The notes: generated by a model from the letters alone, not told the origin. A stretch of DNA of 64,000 bases from Didymella arachidicola (GCA_016630955.3 CM050002.1:62001-126000); one strand, 5' to 3'; numbered from the stretch's first letter, positions 22,349-33,255 are shown. Translations and numbers: made by a program.

Positions 22349-23022
22349 GTCTTCCCCTCTTCGTTCGACTTTGCCCTAACAACCGCGCAGTAAATCCGGG
22401 ACGTGTATCGTGGGCCACACACACACAATATACCCACACAACTAATCCAAGACAACACACCCCCAGGAATGCAACGCTCGCATTAAGTACTACCTACCTC
22501 TTGCCTTGGCACTCGCTTGGCGCAGCGCTTCCCCCAGCCTACCCCGCACGCGTGCAACGGTGAAGGATCCCTGCGCGGTGTGCGTCGTGGACCCGCCCCC
22601 GGAGTCCGCAGCGCGTGTGCAGCAGCGCAAGCAGCGTGTAAGCTGTCGGGTGCAGTTCTGGGACCGTGCCAAGCGGATGGACGGGGCGGAATGCTGCGTT
22701 GGGGGGTGTGGCTTGCAGGGTGTTGGGGCGGGCAAATGGGGGGGAGAGTGTCTGAGCGGAAAAGGATAGCCATGCTGGGCGCTGCGCGATGCGTCAGGGC
22801 TGCGTTGTCTAAGTGTGGCGGGGCTTGTGCGGGCTCGGAGCTGGAGTTTTGGAACATGTGTGGGAGCGGCTAGTATTGATTGACTCGGTGTGTGAGTCTG
22901 TCTACGGGCATACATCTGCGTGCGTAGCAATGGCTACCTACATCTTCTCCGGAGGATAGCAGCCGAACGGGAGGCCTTACCATGCCCAGACTCTGTGGAA
23001 TCCCCATACGCTCCCCACCTAG
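22349..23022. other. Permease promoter and original 3' flank of the glucanase gene
   Basis: 22349-22870 is upstream of the permease, with a CA-rich stretch near 22420 and strong strand asymmetry. The segment next to 23022 is the original downstream flank of the exo-glucanase gene, cut off from it by the transposon. It begins, read on the minus strand, with the displaced TAG stop. Confidence 0.6.
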
Positions 23023-23024
23023 TA

Positions 23025-23068
23025 CCGAGTCCGTGCGCGTGACGCCCACCATCGCGTAACGCCCCGCT
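23025..23068 (+). repeat. Left terminal inverted repeat of the transposon
   Basis: 44 bp identical, in reverse complement, to 25081-25124. The match ends at the next base (A here, G in the other copy). Confidence 0.97.
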
Positions 23069-23112
23069 AAGCAAATCGCACCCCATCTTCAACACCCCAT
23101 AGCTCAGTCAAT

Positions 23113-24972
23113 ATGGACTCAATTCAAGAAGCGGCTACAGAATTCGATTTGCGCAATCATAAAGAACAACTTTCATACACAAAGTTTGCTAAAGCAAAGG
23201 GAGTTGATCGGTCTACGTTAGCGCGGAGGCACAAAGGGGTTTCAACTTCTAGGGAGGTCAAAGCAGTTAACCAACGGAAACTCAACAACACTGAAGAACA
23301 AGAGCTTATTAAGCTTATTAATAAGCTTACTGAGGACGGATTCCCTCCTAACAGGCTTCAAATCCGAAATTACGCGTCTAAAGTAGCTGGTAGCAGCGTC
23401 TCTGATAGCTGGGTTACTCGCTTCCTCCACCGTCACACAGCTGAACTGGTCACCAAATGGGCAACAGGGAAGGATCGCAATCGCCACCAAGCTGACTCAG
23501 GGGCTTCTTTTGAGGCCTACTTCACACTTCTACACAGCAAGATAGCTGAGTACAGCATTGAGCCTCAGCACATGTACAATATGGATGAGAAGGGCTTCAT
23601 GATCGGGGTACTTGAACGTGCAAAACGAGTGTTCTCCCGGCCACTGTGGGACAGCAAGCAAGTCAGAGGTACTCTCCAAGACGGCTCACGGGAGTGGATC
23701 ACGCTTATTGCTTGCATAAGTGCCTCAGGGGAAGCCCTGCCAGCAAGCCTCATATACCCAGCAGCCAATCAAGCTATATACTCAGGCTGGGTGGAGGATA
23801 TCAAGCCAGGGGAACACTCAGTCTTTGTCAGCTCATCTAGTACAGGCTGGAGCAACAACGAGATAGCTCTTGCCTGGCTTGAACAGGTGTTCGATCGCGC
23901 TACTAAGGCCACAGCACGGAGAAAGTATCGTCTTTTGATACTTGACGGCCACGGGAGCCACGTTACCCCTGACTTTATTGAGTACGCCAACCAACGCAAG
24001 ATACTCGTGATGATCCTTCCCCCTCACTCAACACACAGGCTCCAGCCACTGGACGTTTGCCTGTTCTCACCTCTGGCACGAGCATACTCAAATGAGCTTA
24101 CGCAGTTCCTCCAAAGCAGTCAGGGGACCTCTCCAGTCACTAAATCAAACTTCTTACACCTGTTCTGGGCGGCGTGGCAGAGCTCATTTCAGGAGTCAAC
24201 AATCGTCAACTCCTTTGCAGCCACAGGGATATGGCCCCCTGACGCCTCTGCTGTACTCAAACAAGTCAACAACACTTATACAGACAAAGAAGAACAATCA
24301 GGAGCTCTTAGACCAACAGACTGGAGGCGTATAAGGCAGGTACTTAAGGATCATGTGAAGGAACCTGACAGTGAGGCAGTGCGGGAGCTGACAGGGGCAA
24401 TTCACTCTCTTACTGCCCAGGTTGAGCTGCTTACTGAGCAGAACAAAGGCCTGCAGGAGTCTCTTGCACACAGGAAGAAGCACAATAAGAAGAGTAAGCC
24501 CCTGAGTCTCCAACAGCGGAAGGAGTACCAAAGTCAACCTGTATTTTGGTCTCCTCGGAAGGTCAGAGAGGCACACTATCGTCGGAAGATCAATGAGCAA
24601 GAACAGGAGGAGCAGCATCTTCAAAAGCTACGTCAGAAGCAAGAGCAAGTAGCAATTAAGCTTCAGAGAGCAAGAGAGGCTCAGGAGAAGCGTACAGAGC
24701 GTGAGAGAGCTAAGGAGGTGAGGGTGCAGGAGAAGGCTAAGAAGGCAGCTGAAGCGCAGCGTCAAAGGGACGCTCGTCAAGCTACTACTGCTATCCAATT
24801 ATCCCAAAAGGGTAAGCGTAAAGCCTTAAAAGCTACCTCAGGTAGCAATAAGCGTCAGAAACAAGCTGGTGATGCTGGTGGTGCGAAAGAAGCCCCTGAG
24901 GCACCCTCAGCTCCTCCACCAGTCACTACTCGCCGCGGACGCAACGTTAGGCTTCCAAGTAAATACAAGTAG
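23113..24972 (+). CDS. Fot1/pogo-family transposase
   Basis: 619 residues, single exon, starting 45 bp inside the left inverted repeat. Order: N-terminal Psq-type helix-turn-helix (LSYTKFAKAKGVDRSTLARR, residues 20-39), a CENP-B-type second DNA-binding domain (about 55-120, with GFPPNRLQIRNYA and SWVTRFLHRH), then the DDE_1 catalytic domain. Three acidic residues stand at D158 (YNMDEKGF), D278 (LLILDGHGSH) and D314 (HRLQPLDV), with 35 residues between the last two, as in pogo/Fot1 enzymes. The C-terminal 170 residues are highly charged with coiled-coil character (residues about 430-570) and end in a basic tail. It cuts and pastes the element at TA sites. No stop or frameshift, so it is probably functional. 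Codon use (many TCT, CTT, ACT) differs from neighbouring host genes. Confidence 0.96.
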   Translation: MDSIQEAATEFDLRNHKEQLSYTKFAKAKGVDRSTLARRHKGVSTSREVKAVNQRKLNNTEEQELIKLINKLTEDGFPPNRLQIRNYASKVAGSSVSDSWVTRFLHRHTAELVTKWATGKDRNRHQADSGASFEAYFTLLHSKIAEYSIEPQHMYNMDEKGFMIGVLERAKRVFSRPLWDSKQVRGTLQDGSREWITLIACISASGEALPASLIYPAANQAIYSGWVEDIKPGEHSVFVSSSSTGWSNNEIALAWLEQVFDRATKATARRKYRLLILDGHGSHVTPDFIEYANQRKILVMILPPHSTHRLQPLDVCLFSPLARAYSNELTQFLQSSQGTSPVTKSNFLHLFWAAWQSSFQESTIVNSFAATGIWPPDASAVLKQVNNTYTDKEEQSGALRPTDWRRIRQVLKDHVKEPDSEAVRELTGAIHSLTAQVELLTEQNKGLQESLAHRKKHNKKSKPLSLQQRKEYQSQPVFWSPRKVREAHYRRKINEQEQEEQHLQKLRQKQEQVAIKLQRAREAQEKRTERERAKEVRVQEKAKKAAEAQRQRDARQATTAIQLSQKGKRKALKATSGSNKRQKQAGDAGGAKEAPEAPSAPPPVTTRRGRNVRLPSKYK

Positions 24973-25078
24973 CACAAGTAGTTCACATAGGTCTATTTAC
25001 TACTCTACTACAATATTATACAATATTTGCTGTTGTTGGTGGCTCAGTAACCTTATTTTTCAACAAGTCGATAGGATC

Positions 25079-26624
25079 TCAGCGGGGCGTTACGCGATGG
25101 TGGGCGTCACGCGCACGGACTCGGTAGAAGTTGGTACAGACCTTGGGAAACTTGTACTCGACCTGGCCGTTCTTTATAGCTGGGAACACGCCAGCATCGA
25201 CGAGTGCGAGCGCGTCCCACTCGAATGCGCTTTCCGTCTTGAAGTTCCAGAAGAACCAGCCTTGTGTCTTGGCTTCGAATGCCGACATCTGAGTCTCGAT
25301 GTATTTGCGCGTGTCATCTTTCTGTGTCTGGCTCCACTTGCTGACATCGTTTGCGAAATTGCAGTTGCCTTGATACGGAGCACCGAGATACGAGCCATCA
25401 TAGCGAGCACCGCGTCCGAGGCCGTTGAGGTACTTTGCGCAGTCAGTCATGGCACCGGTCCATTCGCCAACAAACGTCCATTTGTCTGCTCCACCGTAGG
25501 CGTCGGCAAGATTGCAGACTTTGTGGTTGTGTTGAGAGGGTTTCAGCTGGATAAGGTTGTTGTCGAAGACCTGGTATTCGTGGTGGTCTATTGCGACATT
25601 CTGCGCGTTGTTGTCTGAAGGTGTAAGGAACCCGTTCCATTCGTTTGGTCGGATGAAGCCATCGTGCAGGATGACGGTTGTGTCAGAGGTGTCGCGAACT
25701 TGGCTGTATCCATCGCGGTAGAACTGGCGGGTGACGTTCCCGCTGATGTTGTCACGGTACATCGCCGGTTCGTTCAGGAGCTCAATGCCCACGATAACGT
25801 CTTGGTACTTTGTTTGTGCATACTGATCAGAGATGGTTTTCAGCACTTGCAGGGTCTGTTTGACTGTGTCACCAGACTGCCATTGTGGGACATCCAGTCG
25901 TTGGCCAGAGTTATCGAAGCCATTTTGCGATCCTGGTGCACCGTGTAGGTCGATGACTATCTTCAGACCCAGACTTCGCGCCCAATCGATGGAGGCGTCA
26001 ATGTACACTTTTGCACCTTCTACATACGGTGAGTCAAGTGTATTGTATGCCCAGTAGCCGATGGGTATCCGGACGATGTTGAAGCCAGCATCCTTGATTC
26101 TCTTGAAGTCTTGCCATGTGACGAATGTATTCCAGTGATCGCGGAGCAAAGCGAGCGCAGCATCGTGCCCGAGTTTCTCCCCCAGCTGTAGCGTTATCAG
26201 TCATGTGAACGGACACAGAGTGGGTGGTCTTACAGTAAACTCGTCAACGATGTCTTTCTCAGGGCGACCTTGGTTTGCTTTATCAAAGAGGGAAGGTGTG
26301 ATCCAGCTACATGGTCCTCAGCATTGCGTGACCCAATCACGAGACTGATCACTTACGGTTCGAGAACTAGCCAACCACCAATATTGACGCCGCGTATCTT
26401 CTCGCTGCCCCAATTGAAGTCAACTTTTCGCCTCTCGCTATGTCAGTCAGCGTGTGAATTGTGCTAACGACTATGTCAAGTTTGAGGTGAAGTTGCAAGT
26501 CATGACGTCCATTGTTGAGGTGATACACAACAGCCAACATCATACAAGAGCGCATGACTTACGCGGGAGCTGTAAGTGAGGCAGCACATAGCGATAGCGC
26601 TGTAACAACGTGCCGAATAAACAT
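25079..26624 (-). CDS. Exo-1,3-beta-glucanase (GH5), C-terminus extended by a transposon end
   Basis: Secreted glucan 1,3-beta-glucosidase of the Exg1 type, releasing glucose from beta-1,3-glucan and remodelling cell walls. Exons 26624-26563, 26437-26357, 26306-26234 and 26185-25079; 440 residues as it stands. Signal peptide MFIRHVVTALSLCAASLTAPA, then ERRK, a possible processing site. Conserved: GVNIGGWLVLEPWITPSLFD, the acid/base Glu in ELLNEP (about residue 211) and the nucleophile Glu in FVGEWTGAMTDC (about 313). The normal ending KVCTNFY is followed by RVRARDAHHRVTPR, encoded by the transposon inverted repeat. Before insertion the sequence read TAC TAG, so the native protein was 426 residues. 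The catalytic part is untouched; activity is probably kept. Confidence 0.93.
25081..25124 (-). repeat. Right terminal inverted repeat, partly translated by the glucanase gene
   Basis: Reverse-complement copy of 23025-23068. Read on the minus strand it encodes the last 14 residues of the neighbouring glucanase frame. The stop codon TGA (25081-25079) starts on the last base of the repeat. Confidence 0.97.
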
Positions 26625-27311
26625 GATACAAGAAGAACTGTGGCTGATGCTATGCAAAATATCCAGAAAAGGTATTGCGAAAATACTTGGGGCGTCGCTC
26701 CAGATGAAGGGTTGAGAATGTCCAGGGCGCAAAGTAAACAAATCAAGCGGTTGCCGGTAGACAGTTGGCAAGTACCTTCACTCCCTTGTGGCTGCCTTTT
26801 TCGGTAGTCCCACGTGTTTATAGAGCGAGACCTAAGATCTCGGTCGCACAGGCGTAGCAGAAAGAGACGCAACGGTTGGCTAGATGTTATATGAAACAAG
26901 GGATAAAACAAGATACTTATATTGCCCTCGGAATATGGCGGGTCAATCGGAGACACCAGGGGTAACGCGTCAGCAAGCTTCCCAGGTCGACCCCTACTAT
27001 CTGCCTGATCAGGCTGAACTCATCGGTCTCTGCGTCCGCACTCAAAAGCAGCTTCGGCTACTCAGTCCCCTTCGAATGTCGACATTCTTATATCCTCTCA
27101 AGACAGAGTGCAGCCGATGCGTCGAAGTGGCGCTAATTGGAAGCGTACTGAGCCGGAACAGTGTAATGCGACTTATTCATCCAATGGCCTGCAGGCAGTA
27201 AGCAACCTAAGGAACATTGAACAGATTGCAAGTGGTAAGAGACATTGCAGATCGCTTGCTGGAAGGGGAATCTATATGTAGCAGACATATCGTACAGCCC
27301 TCTCAACTCGC
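26625..27311. other. Intergenic region, glucanase promoter
   Basis: Upstream region of the exo-glucanase and 3' flank of MCR1. A 105-codon plus-strand open frame (26884-27201) has no family features and is not called. Confidence 0.45.
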
Positions 27312-28439
27312 TTAGAACTTGTAAACCTGATCCTTGCTGTAGCCCAGCTCCTTCAGGTAGCCGTCGAGCTCGCCCTGGTCCTGGGGGCTCTTCTTGCCAC
27401 CGCTGATAGCCTTGTACATGCCGGGAGGTCCGCAGACAAAGATCTTGATCTTCTCACCCTCCTTAGGCTCAGGCAGAACAGTCTTCAAGAGCTCCTTCGT
27501 GATGAAGCCCTTGCCGCCCTGCCATGTCTCAGGTGGGTTGTCGAGGACGTAGAAGGCGCGGAATCGCTGGGGGTATGTGTTCTCGAGATGCTCCCACTCG
27601 CGTTTTAAGAGGATATCTTCCTCGGATACGTTTCCGAATACGAGAGTAACCTTGGTCTTGTCGTTGGGGTTCTTGAAGATGGCACGGGCGGTCTGCCACA
27701 TAGGAGTGATACCAGTTCCGCCAGCAATCAGGGCAATGTGCTCACTGGAATTCGAGTATTAGCCAAGCGCATCACCCAAATCTACGCGCTTAGAGGTACT
27801 CACTGTTTGTTCTCTGACCATTGGTACTTGGGGATAGGGCCCTTGATGTCCAGTCGCTGCCCAGGCTCGAGATTGTGCATGTGCTCGGACATGGGGCCAC
27901 CAGGGTACTTCTTGATGATGAAGTCAACGGTGCCCTTCTGATCGACGTCGGAGATAGGAGTGTAAGGGCGGATGACGGGCTTCTGCATCTCAGGGCCCTT
28001 GTACTTCGTAATGACCGCAGCTGAATATTTGTCAGCAACCACTCCCACGCCTAGGTGCACCCGACACATTCAACGTACAAGTAACGGGCAGGCCACTCTC
28101 CTGATCCTCTTCGGGGAGCTTGAACGTAAGCTTCTTGGTGTTGTGGTTAACAATCTCGGACTTCTCGAGGACCAGCGAAAGGAAGCCCTGGTCGCCGCCC
28201 GTGAAGGCCTTCTTAGCCGGGGCGAGGACCTTGCTATCCTCAGCAGCCTGCTGGCTAGATGGCGAACGGTTGTTCTTCAGGTAGATGTAAGCACCGGAAA
28301 GAACGCCAGCGGCAATACCGGTGTAGAGCACGCTGTTGTTACCAGGCTTGGGCTTGGGCGCATTAGAGGCCTGAGAGGCATAACAGCGAACCTGCTGATG
28401 CAGTTGCCTGGCTGGGCGCAAGATTTGGTGGGCGAACAT
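27312..28439 (-). CDS. MCR1: NADH-cytochrome b5 reductase 2, mitochondrial
   Basis: Mitochondrial FAD enzyme that passes electrons from NADH to cytochrome b5 and helps in oxidative-stress defence and sterol synthesis. Exons 28439-28079, 28020-27804 and 27744-27312 give 336 residues, normal for the family. The N-terminus MFAHQILRPARQLHQQVRCYA is an Arg-rich mitochondrial presequence, followed by a membrane anchor (SVLYTGIAAGVLSGAYIYL). The FAD site RPYTPIS, the NADH-binding GGTGITPM and the C-terminal CGPPGM are all present. An upstream in-frame Met at 28520 would add 27 residues unlike a presequence, so 28439 was chosen. The tail YSKDQVYKF matches MCR1 endings. Confidence 0.94.
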
Positions 28440-29653
28440 TTTCACAGACCAATTGACAGGATGAGGTGCGTGTGAAGGTGTAATAGAGGGCGCAAGCAAA
28501 GTGCGCGGTCGCGCCGGCAAGCTCGAAGCTCAACGCTTGCGCCAAGGAAAACGTCATCGTTTATTCGCCCGAACTCCGATCGGCAAACCACCAACACCAT
28601 CGTGGGGCCAGCCTCTCATAATCTCATTGTAGTCATCAGAGCCTCTGTTGATGTGAAAAAGCCCTGTCCGCTGTCATTGAGAATACCCCTGGGGCCCTAG
28701 ATATCGACGATTGTTTGTGAGGTTACGCCGGGTGGATCGCCTGTCAAACTTGAGGAATTTGCGCATGCAAAGAACGAGAGTGTATTCTGTACGCAGTGGA
28801 ATCCAACACTAGAAGGAGAAACGACACACTGAGTGCACTTGAACACTGCGGAGGAAGGTCTTCATCTAGACGAAGATCCCCTGCCAGGTCGAGAGACGCT
28901 CGGCGCGTTCCAAGTGGCAAGCACACATCGACACTCAGCGAGCTGACGAGCACAAGTCAAGACAGGCATGCCGCTGATCCCAGGAACAGAGTCTTCGCAC
29001 TGTTGGTCTCATGCTCAAGCCGGGTTTGGCTGCCGGTTACACCACAAAGGAGGCTGAAGTAGCCATGATTGCCACGAAGCATGGCATCGAACACGAGAAG
29101 GACCTGAGAATGCTCGACGCTGCGTCCTTTACCTCCCACACTTCTTCACGCTGGTAAGTTACGTCGTGTTATCTACAGCCCAACTTGTTCCAGCGAAGCC
29201 ACTCCCTCCCTGCTCACTGCACGCCCTGGCCATACTTCCCCAGCGCTTCCCGGGGTAGACACACGCTCAAGTAGCGAGCTGATGCTCTGCGTTTTAATCA
29301 CGGGATGAGTTCTGCATTCTGCGACGTGTGCGTCTGGTGTGTTTTCGCTCCTGTTTTGGATTGGGAGGGTAAGCGCTCGGCGGTGCTACGCGAGAGCAGA
29401 GAGGAGAGGAGAGTGGGTGTGGATGGTTCAAGGTATCTAGTCTAGGTACAGGGATTTGTTCGATGGGGAGGGGGGATGCATGCAGGGACCAAGGTGCGGG
29501 TGAAAGATGTCAGCGATTTGCACGGGTTATTGCACGTCGGCAGATTGAGGTCGAGGTTGAGATTGAGATTGGGAGGACGCGGGGAGTCGTGAGAGAGAGA
29601 AGGGGGGGGTTGAACCGCGGTGCAGGATTAGACCAAAGGAAGTGTAGACTTGA
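28440..29653. other. Intergenic region between MCR1 and ROK1
   Basis: 1.2 kb without a supportable gene. It holds the MCR1 promoter and the 3' flank of ROK1, with a purine-rich stretch near 29390-29600. Several short open frames exist, none convincing. Confidence 0.4.
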
Positions 29654-30824
29654 CTACACATACCCTTCTGCTTCAGCTGCAGCTTCAACTCCAGCTTCCG
29701 CTGCAGCCTTCCGCCGCCTGCTCCCCTCCACAGCACCCCTCCTCCGATTCTCCTCGCGTCTCTCCACCCCGCTCTTCGTGCTAATCCTGCCCCCCTTCTT
29801 CTCCTTGCCCTGGAGATGATTCCGTCTAGACTCCACACCGCGCTTTTTCAACTCCTTCCTATCGCGCTTACTCGGCGTGGGCAGCGCGTCCACCAACCAC
29901 TTTTCCACACTCCCCTTCCCCTCGGGCACACCCCTCAACTTCTCACTAGCGCGGATAACATTCGCAATGAGCTTAACATACGGAACATCGTCTTGGGTGT
30001 AGAAGGTGACGGCTACGCCGCCCTCTCTGCCCGCGCGCCCAGTGCGACCCACGCGGTGAACGTACGCGGCGGCGCTGGTGGGCGCGTCGAAATTGACGAC
30101 GCCGTTGAGGCCGCGGAAGTCGATGCCGCGGGCGAGCAGGTCGGTGGTGATGAGAATCCAGATTGTGCCGTTGCGGAAGCGTGTCATGATTGTGTCGCGG
30201 GCGGAGGAGGATAGGTCGGCGTGCAGGACTGCGATCCTCGACGAGCCGCCGGCTTCGGGGGGGATGTCGTAGAGAAGTTCTGCGTGGAGGGCGATGGCGC
30301 GGGGGATGGTTTGGGTGAAGACGAGGAAGGGGGGGCGGAGGGTGGGGTGGGTGGTGGACGAGGCGGTGGGGTGGAGGAGGTTTCTGAGGCCGAGGAGTTT
30401 GCCGGCTTCGGTGGCGGCGTAGGTGAGCTGGTGGGCGATGTTGGGGATGGCGGTGTCTTTGAGGCCGACGACGAGGCGGAGGAGGGGCGGGCGAGGGGGG
30501 AGGGTGGGCTGGGAGGATGCGAGGGCGGCCCAGCGGGTGTTGAGGACGGAGATGGCGAGCGACTCGATCGAGGCGCCCATGGTTGCGGACCAGAGGCCGG
30601 TGCGGAGGCGCGGGTTGGCGCAGGCGTTCCAGACGGCGAGGGTTTGCTCGCGGAACAGCGGGTCGAGAAGGACGTCTGCTTCGTCGAGGACGAGGTGGCG
30701 GACGCTGGGGAGGGGCGCGACGGAGCCGTCTCTGCGCTTGAGGGCGTTGAGGAGGGCGAGGGGCGTTGCGACGAGGACGGCGGCCTTGACGAGTTCCGCG
30801 CGTCTGGCTGGCTTTGCAGAGACG

Positions 30825-30862
<38 letters not shown>

Positions 30863-30868
30863 GCCGTT

Positions 30869-30910
<42 letters not shown>

Positions 30911-31867
30911 CTCATCACCTTCGTCGTCGTCTTCGGCAGCAGGCGTTGAACCATCCCCACGCTCAACAACCTCCATCCCCTTCCTCATGAGCGCAGCCCT
31001 AACCCCCGTCCCCTTCGCCAGCTTCCTCGCCTCATTCACAATCTGCGCCGCCAACTCCCTCGTCGGCGCCACAACCACCGCCCTCGGTCCCTCATTCGCC
31101 TCATCCCCCCTCAGCAGCGCATCAATAACCGGAATCAGAAACGCAACCGTCTTCCCGCTGCCCGTGGGCGCCACACTCAGAAGATCCACATCCCCGCCGT
31201 ACTCTGCGCCCGAGGTCTCCGCGTCGGACCCCGGCGCAGTCTTTTCGCGCAGCAGCAGCGGCAGCGCGGCGAGCTGGACCTCGGTGGGCAGGGTGTAGCC
31301 CTGGGCGTGGATGTTGTGCGCGAGGCGGCGCGAGAGTGCGTAGCGGGTGCTGAGGTGTGCGAAGTCGGTGAGGGGGCGGGGGTAGAGTTGCCTTTTGGCA
31401 TCTTTCTTGGGTGCGGCGTCCTTTTTGGGCTTCTTGCTCTTCTTCTTCGTGTCTTTGGCGGCGAAGTCTTCGAGGACGGCGATCTTGAGCTTGTGCGCGC
31501 GCAGGATGCGCTTGCATTCTGCTGCGTCGTAGGGTTCGTCGGTGCTGGGCTCGGGCTCGGGCTCGGGCTCGCTGGTCACGATTCCCGCTGTGGCTGGTTC
31601 TGCAGCTTTGAGCTTGCGCTTGCGCTTGCGCTTCTTGCCCTCGCCGTCGCTCTTCTGCCCAAAAAAATCCAGACCAGCGTCCAAACCCTCATCCTCGTCC
31701 ACAGTCTCCGTCGTATCCCCCCTCTTCCGCTTCTTCCCGTGGACCGCAGGCCCGTCGTGGCCGAAGAGCTGTGGATTCGCCGCCGCGCCGCTCGACGGCA
31801 GTTGTTGCGTTGCGCCTGTCTTTTGGCTGGGCTTGGCGGAGCGCGAGAGCAGCTTGAAGACGTCCAT
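29654..31867 (-). CDS. ROK1: DEAD-box ATP-dependent RNA helicase ROK1
   Basis: Nucleolar helicase needed for early 18S rRNA processing (small-subunit processome). A single exon of 737 residues starting at MDVFKLLSRSAKPSQ, the conserved ROK1/DDX52 start; an upstream frame to 31978 is ignored. Motifs in order: Q-motif region (LPTEVQ), motif I APTGSGKT, Ia PTRELA, II DEAD, III SAT, V TTDLLARGIDF and VI HRVGRTGRAGR. Between Ia and Ib sits an unusual insertion of Asp then Asn runs, encoded by a trinucleotide microsatellite. An acidic/basic N-terminal region (KKRKR, KSKKPKK) and a Lys/Arg-rich tail flank the core. Full set of helicase motifs, so catalytic function is expected. Confidence 0.93.
30824..30910. 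repeat. Trinucleotide microsatellite inside ROK1
   Basis: About 13 GTT units followed, after a short break, by about 14 GTC units on the plus strand, encoding poly-Asn and poly-Asp on the coding (minus) strand. The units keep the frame, so length changes would alter only run length. Confidence 0.9.
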
Positions 31868-32364
31868 GGGCGGCAGGTCGTGTCGCGTGTGGTTCCGCTC
31901 GAGCGTGACGAGAGCTAAGCAGTGCTCGAACATGCGAATCCTCAAAAGTTTAAAGTGGGGCCTCCCAACCTGCCCCATGTGGAAAGTGCCAAAACCATGG
32001 ATGCCTGGGTCAAGTCCTCACCGAACGCCTCGTCCAACGAGCGCCGCTGATTGGTCGGCCTTTTGCTACTGTTCGACGTTATTGAAATGCCTTGGGGGAT
32101 TGAAATACATGAGACGACTACGCTTTTGAGGCGACCAAATTGGCGTGAGGTGATGGCTGAGGCACTGCAGTAGAAACAACAAAAAACTTAGAAAAGAAAC
32201 ATCGCAGCCAATCCACCGCTGCTTAAATCTACTCAGATACATGCACGCGCACGCATACTACATTCGACTCGCACACCCACCTCATTGCTCAAATCGTACA
32301 CTCCTCCCTCCCTACCGCCTTCATCCCTCCGTCCTTGCGGAACCTACAACCACCCTCTCACGCA
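31868..32364. other. Intergenic region, ROK1 promoter
   Basis: Promoter of ROK1 and the 3' flank of the ATP synthase subunit g gene. Nothing else recognised. Confidence 0.4.
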
Positions 32365-33255
32365 CTAGTGCTCCTCGCCGTGCCCCTTCTCCCTATATCC
32401 CACAACCTTGAACCGTCCGATGATCTCGCCAATCGAGAAGAACCCAATCACCTCGGCGGCGACGACGCCCGCGCTCCAGTACTGCGCGCTGCTAGCGCCG
32501 CGGACCTGGGCGAGGATGCTGTTGGGGTTGAGCGACGAGGCGAGCGACGCGGGGTGGCGGAGCGCGTTGAGCGCGGGCTGGAGGTAGGCCTGGATGGTCT
32601 GGACGGAGCTGCAGTGGGTTAGATTTGCTGGGTGAGAAGAAGGGTATGAGAGAGGCTTACGGAGGAGCCATGCCGCGGTTGTTGACGATGAGCTTGCCGA
32701 GTTCGAGACCGACGCGGCCGTAGTACGTAGCCCGGGGAATAAGTCCTGGTGTTTGTCAGCGTGTGTCTCTTTCTACCGCCTCAGACTCCATAACGTAGCC
32801 AGAGTTGGTAGTCTATTGGTACTCGTCCACGCAGCTCATCACTCCAAACCCACACAACACTCCACCCACGCCATTGGCCCTCATCCCCCCAACCCCATCC
32901 TCCCACCCATCCCCCTAACCCACTCCCCTCCCCCAGAGAAAAAAAAAAGGATGAACTCACCCTGAACAGCGCCAACCAGCCTACCAACACGGCCCTGCGC
33001 CTGGCTCGCCGTGCTGTTGACTGTGCTCGCCGCGTTGCCAGCAGCGCTGCTGACCGAGCTGGCCGCAGACTCCGCCGAGCTCTTGACCTTAGTCAATCCC
33101 TCTGACGCCTTGGACGATACTTTGGACGCAGCATCGCCGGCCTTGTCCTTGACGGCGCCGGCGGCCTCGGAGGTGCTCGAGGCATTGCGCAGGCCTGCGC
33201 GGCGGACGGCGAACCGCGAGTGGCGGGCGAGCGCGCGAGATGCAATGAAAGACAT
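32365..33255 (-). CDS. ATP20: Mitochondrial F1Fo-ATP synthase subunit g
   Basis: Small Fo subunit that with subunit e drives ATP synthase dimer formation and cristae shape. Exons 33255-32961, 32745-32661 and 32608-32365 give 207 residues with closed phases. The N-terminus MSFIASRALARHSRFAVRRAG is an Arg-rich presequence, then an Ala/Ser/Lys-rich helical stretch. The family core runs from RATYYGRVGLELGKLIVNNRGMAPP to QAYLQPALNALRHP. The single membrane helix near the C-terminus, YWSAGVVAAEVIGFFSIGEIIGR, contains the spaced glycines used for dimer contacts. The ending GYREKGHGEEH is typical. The Ala/Ser-rich stretch (about residues 30-85) is longer than in yeast. Confidence 0.9.

Larger units (their letters stand above)
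23025..25124 (+). mobile_element. Fot1/pogo-like Tc1/mariner DNA transposon, intact
   Basis: A complete 2,100-bp element. Its ends are perfect 44-bp inverted repeats starting CCGAGTCCGTGCGCGTGACG, and TA flanks both sides (23023-23024 and 25125-25126), the expected target duplication of this superfamily. One uninterrupted transposase gene fills most of the interior. Identical repeats, an open frame and no C-to-T decay point to a recent insertion. It landed in the last sense codon of the exo-1,3-beta-glucanase gene. Confidence 0.97.

Noticed and set aside
26884..27201. 105-codon plus-strand frame between glucanase and MCR1
   Set aside because: No family features, no splice partners; most likely chance.
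30221..30949. Long plus-strand frame opposite ROK1
   Set aside because: Gly/Glu/Val-rich antisense shadow of a GC-rich coding region and its microsatellite.
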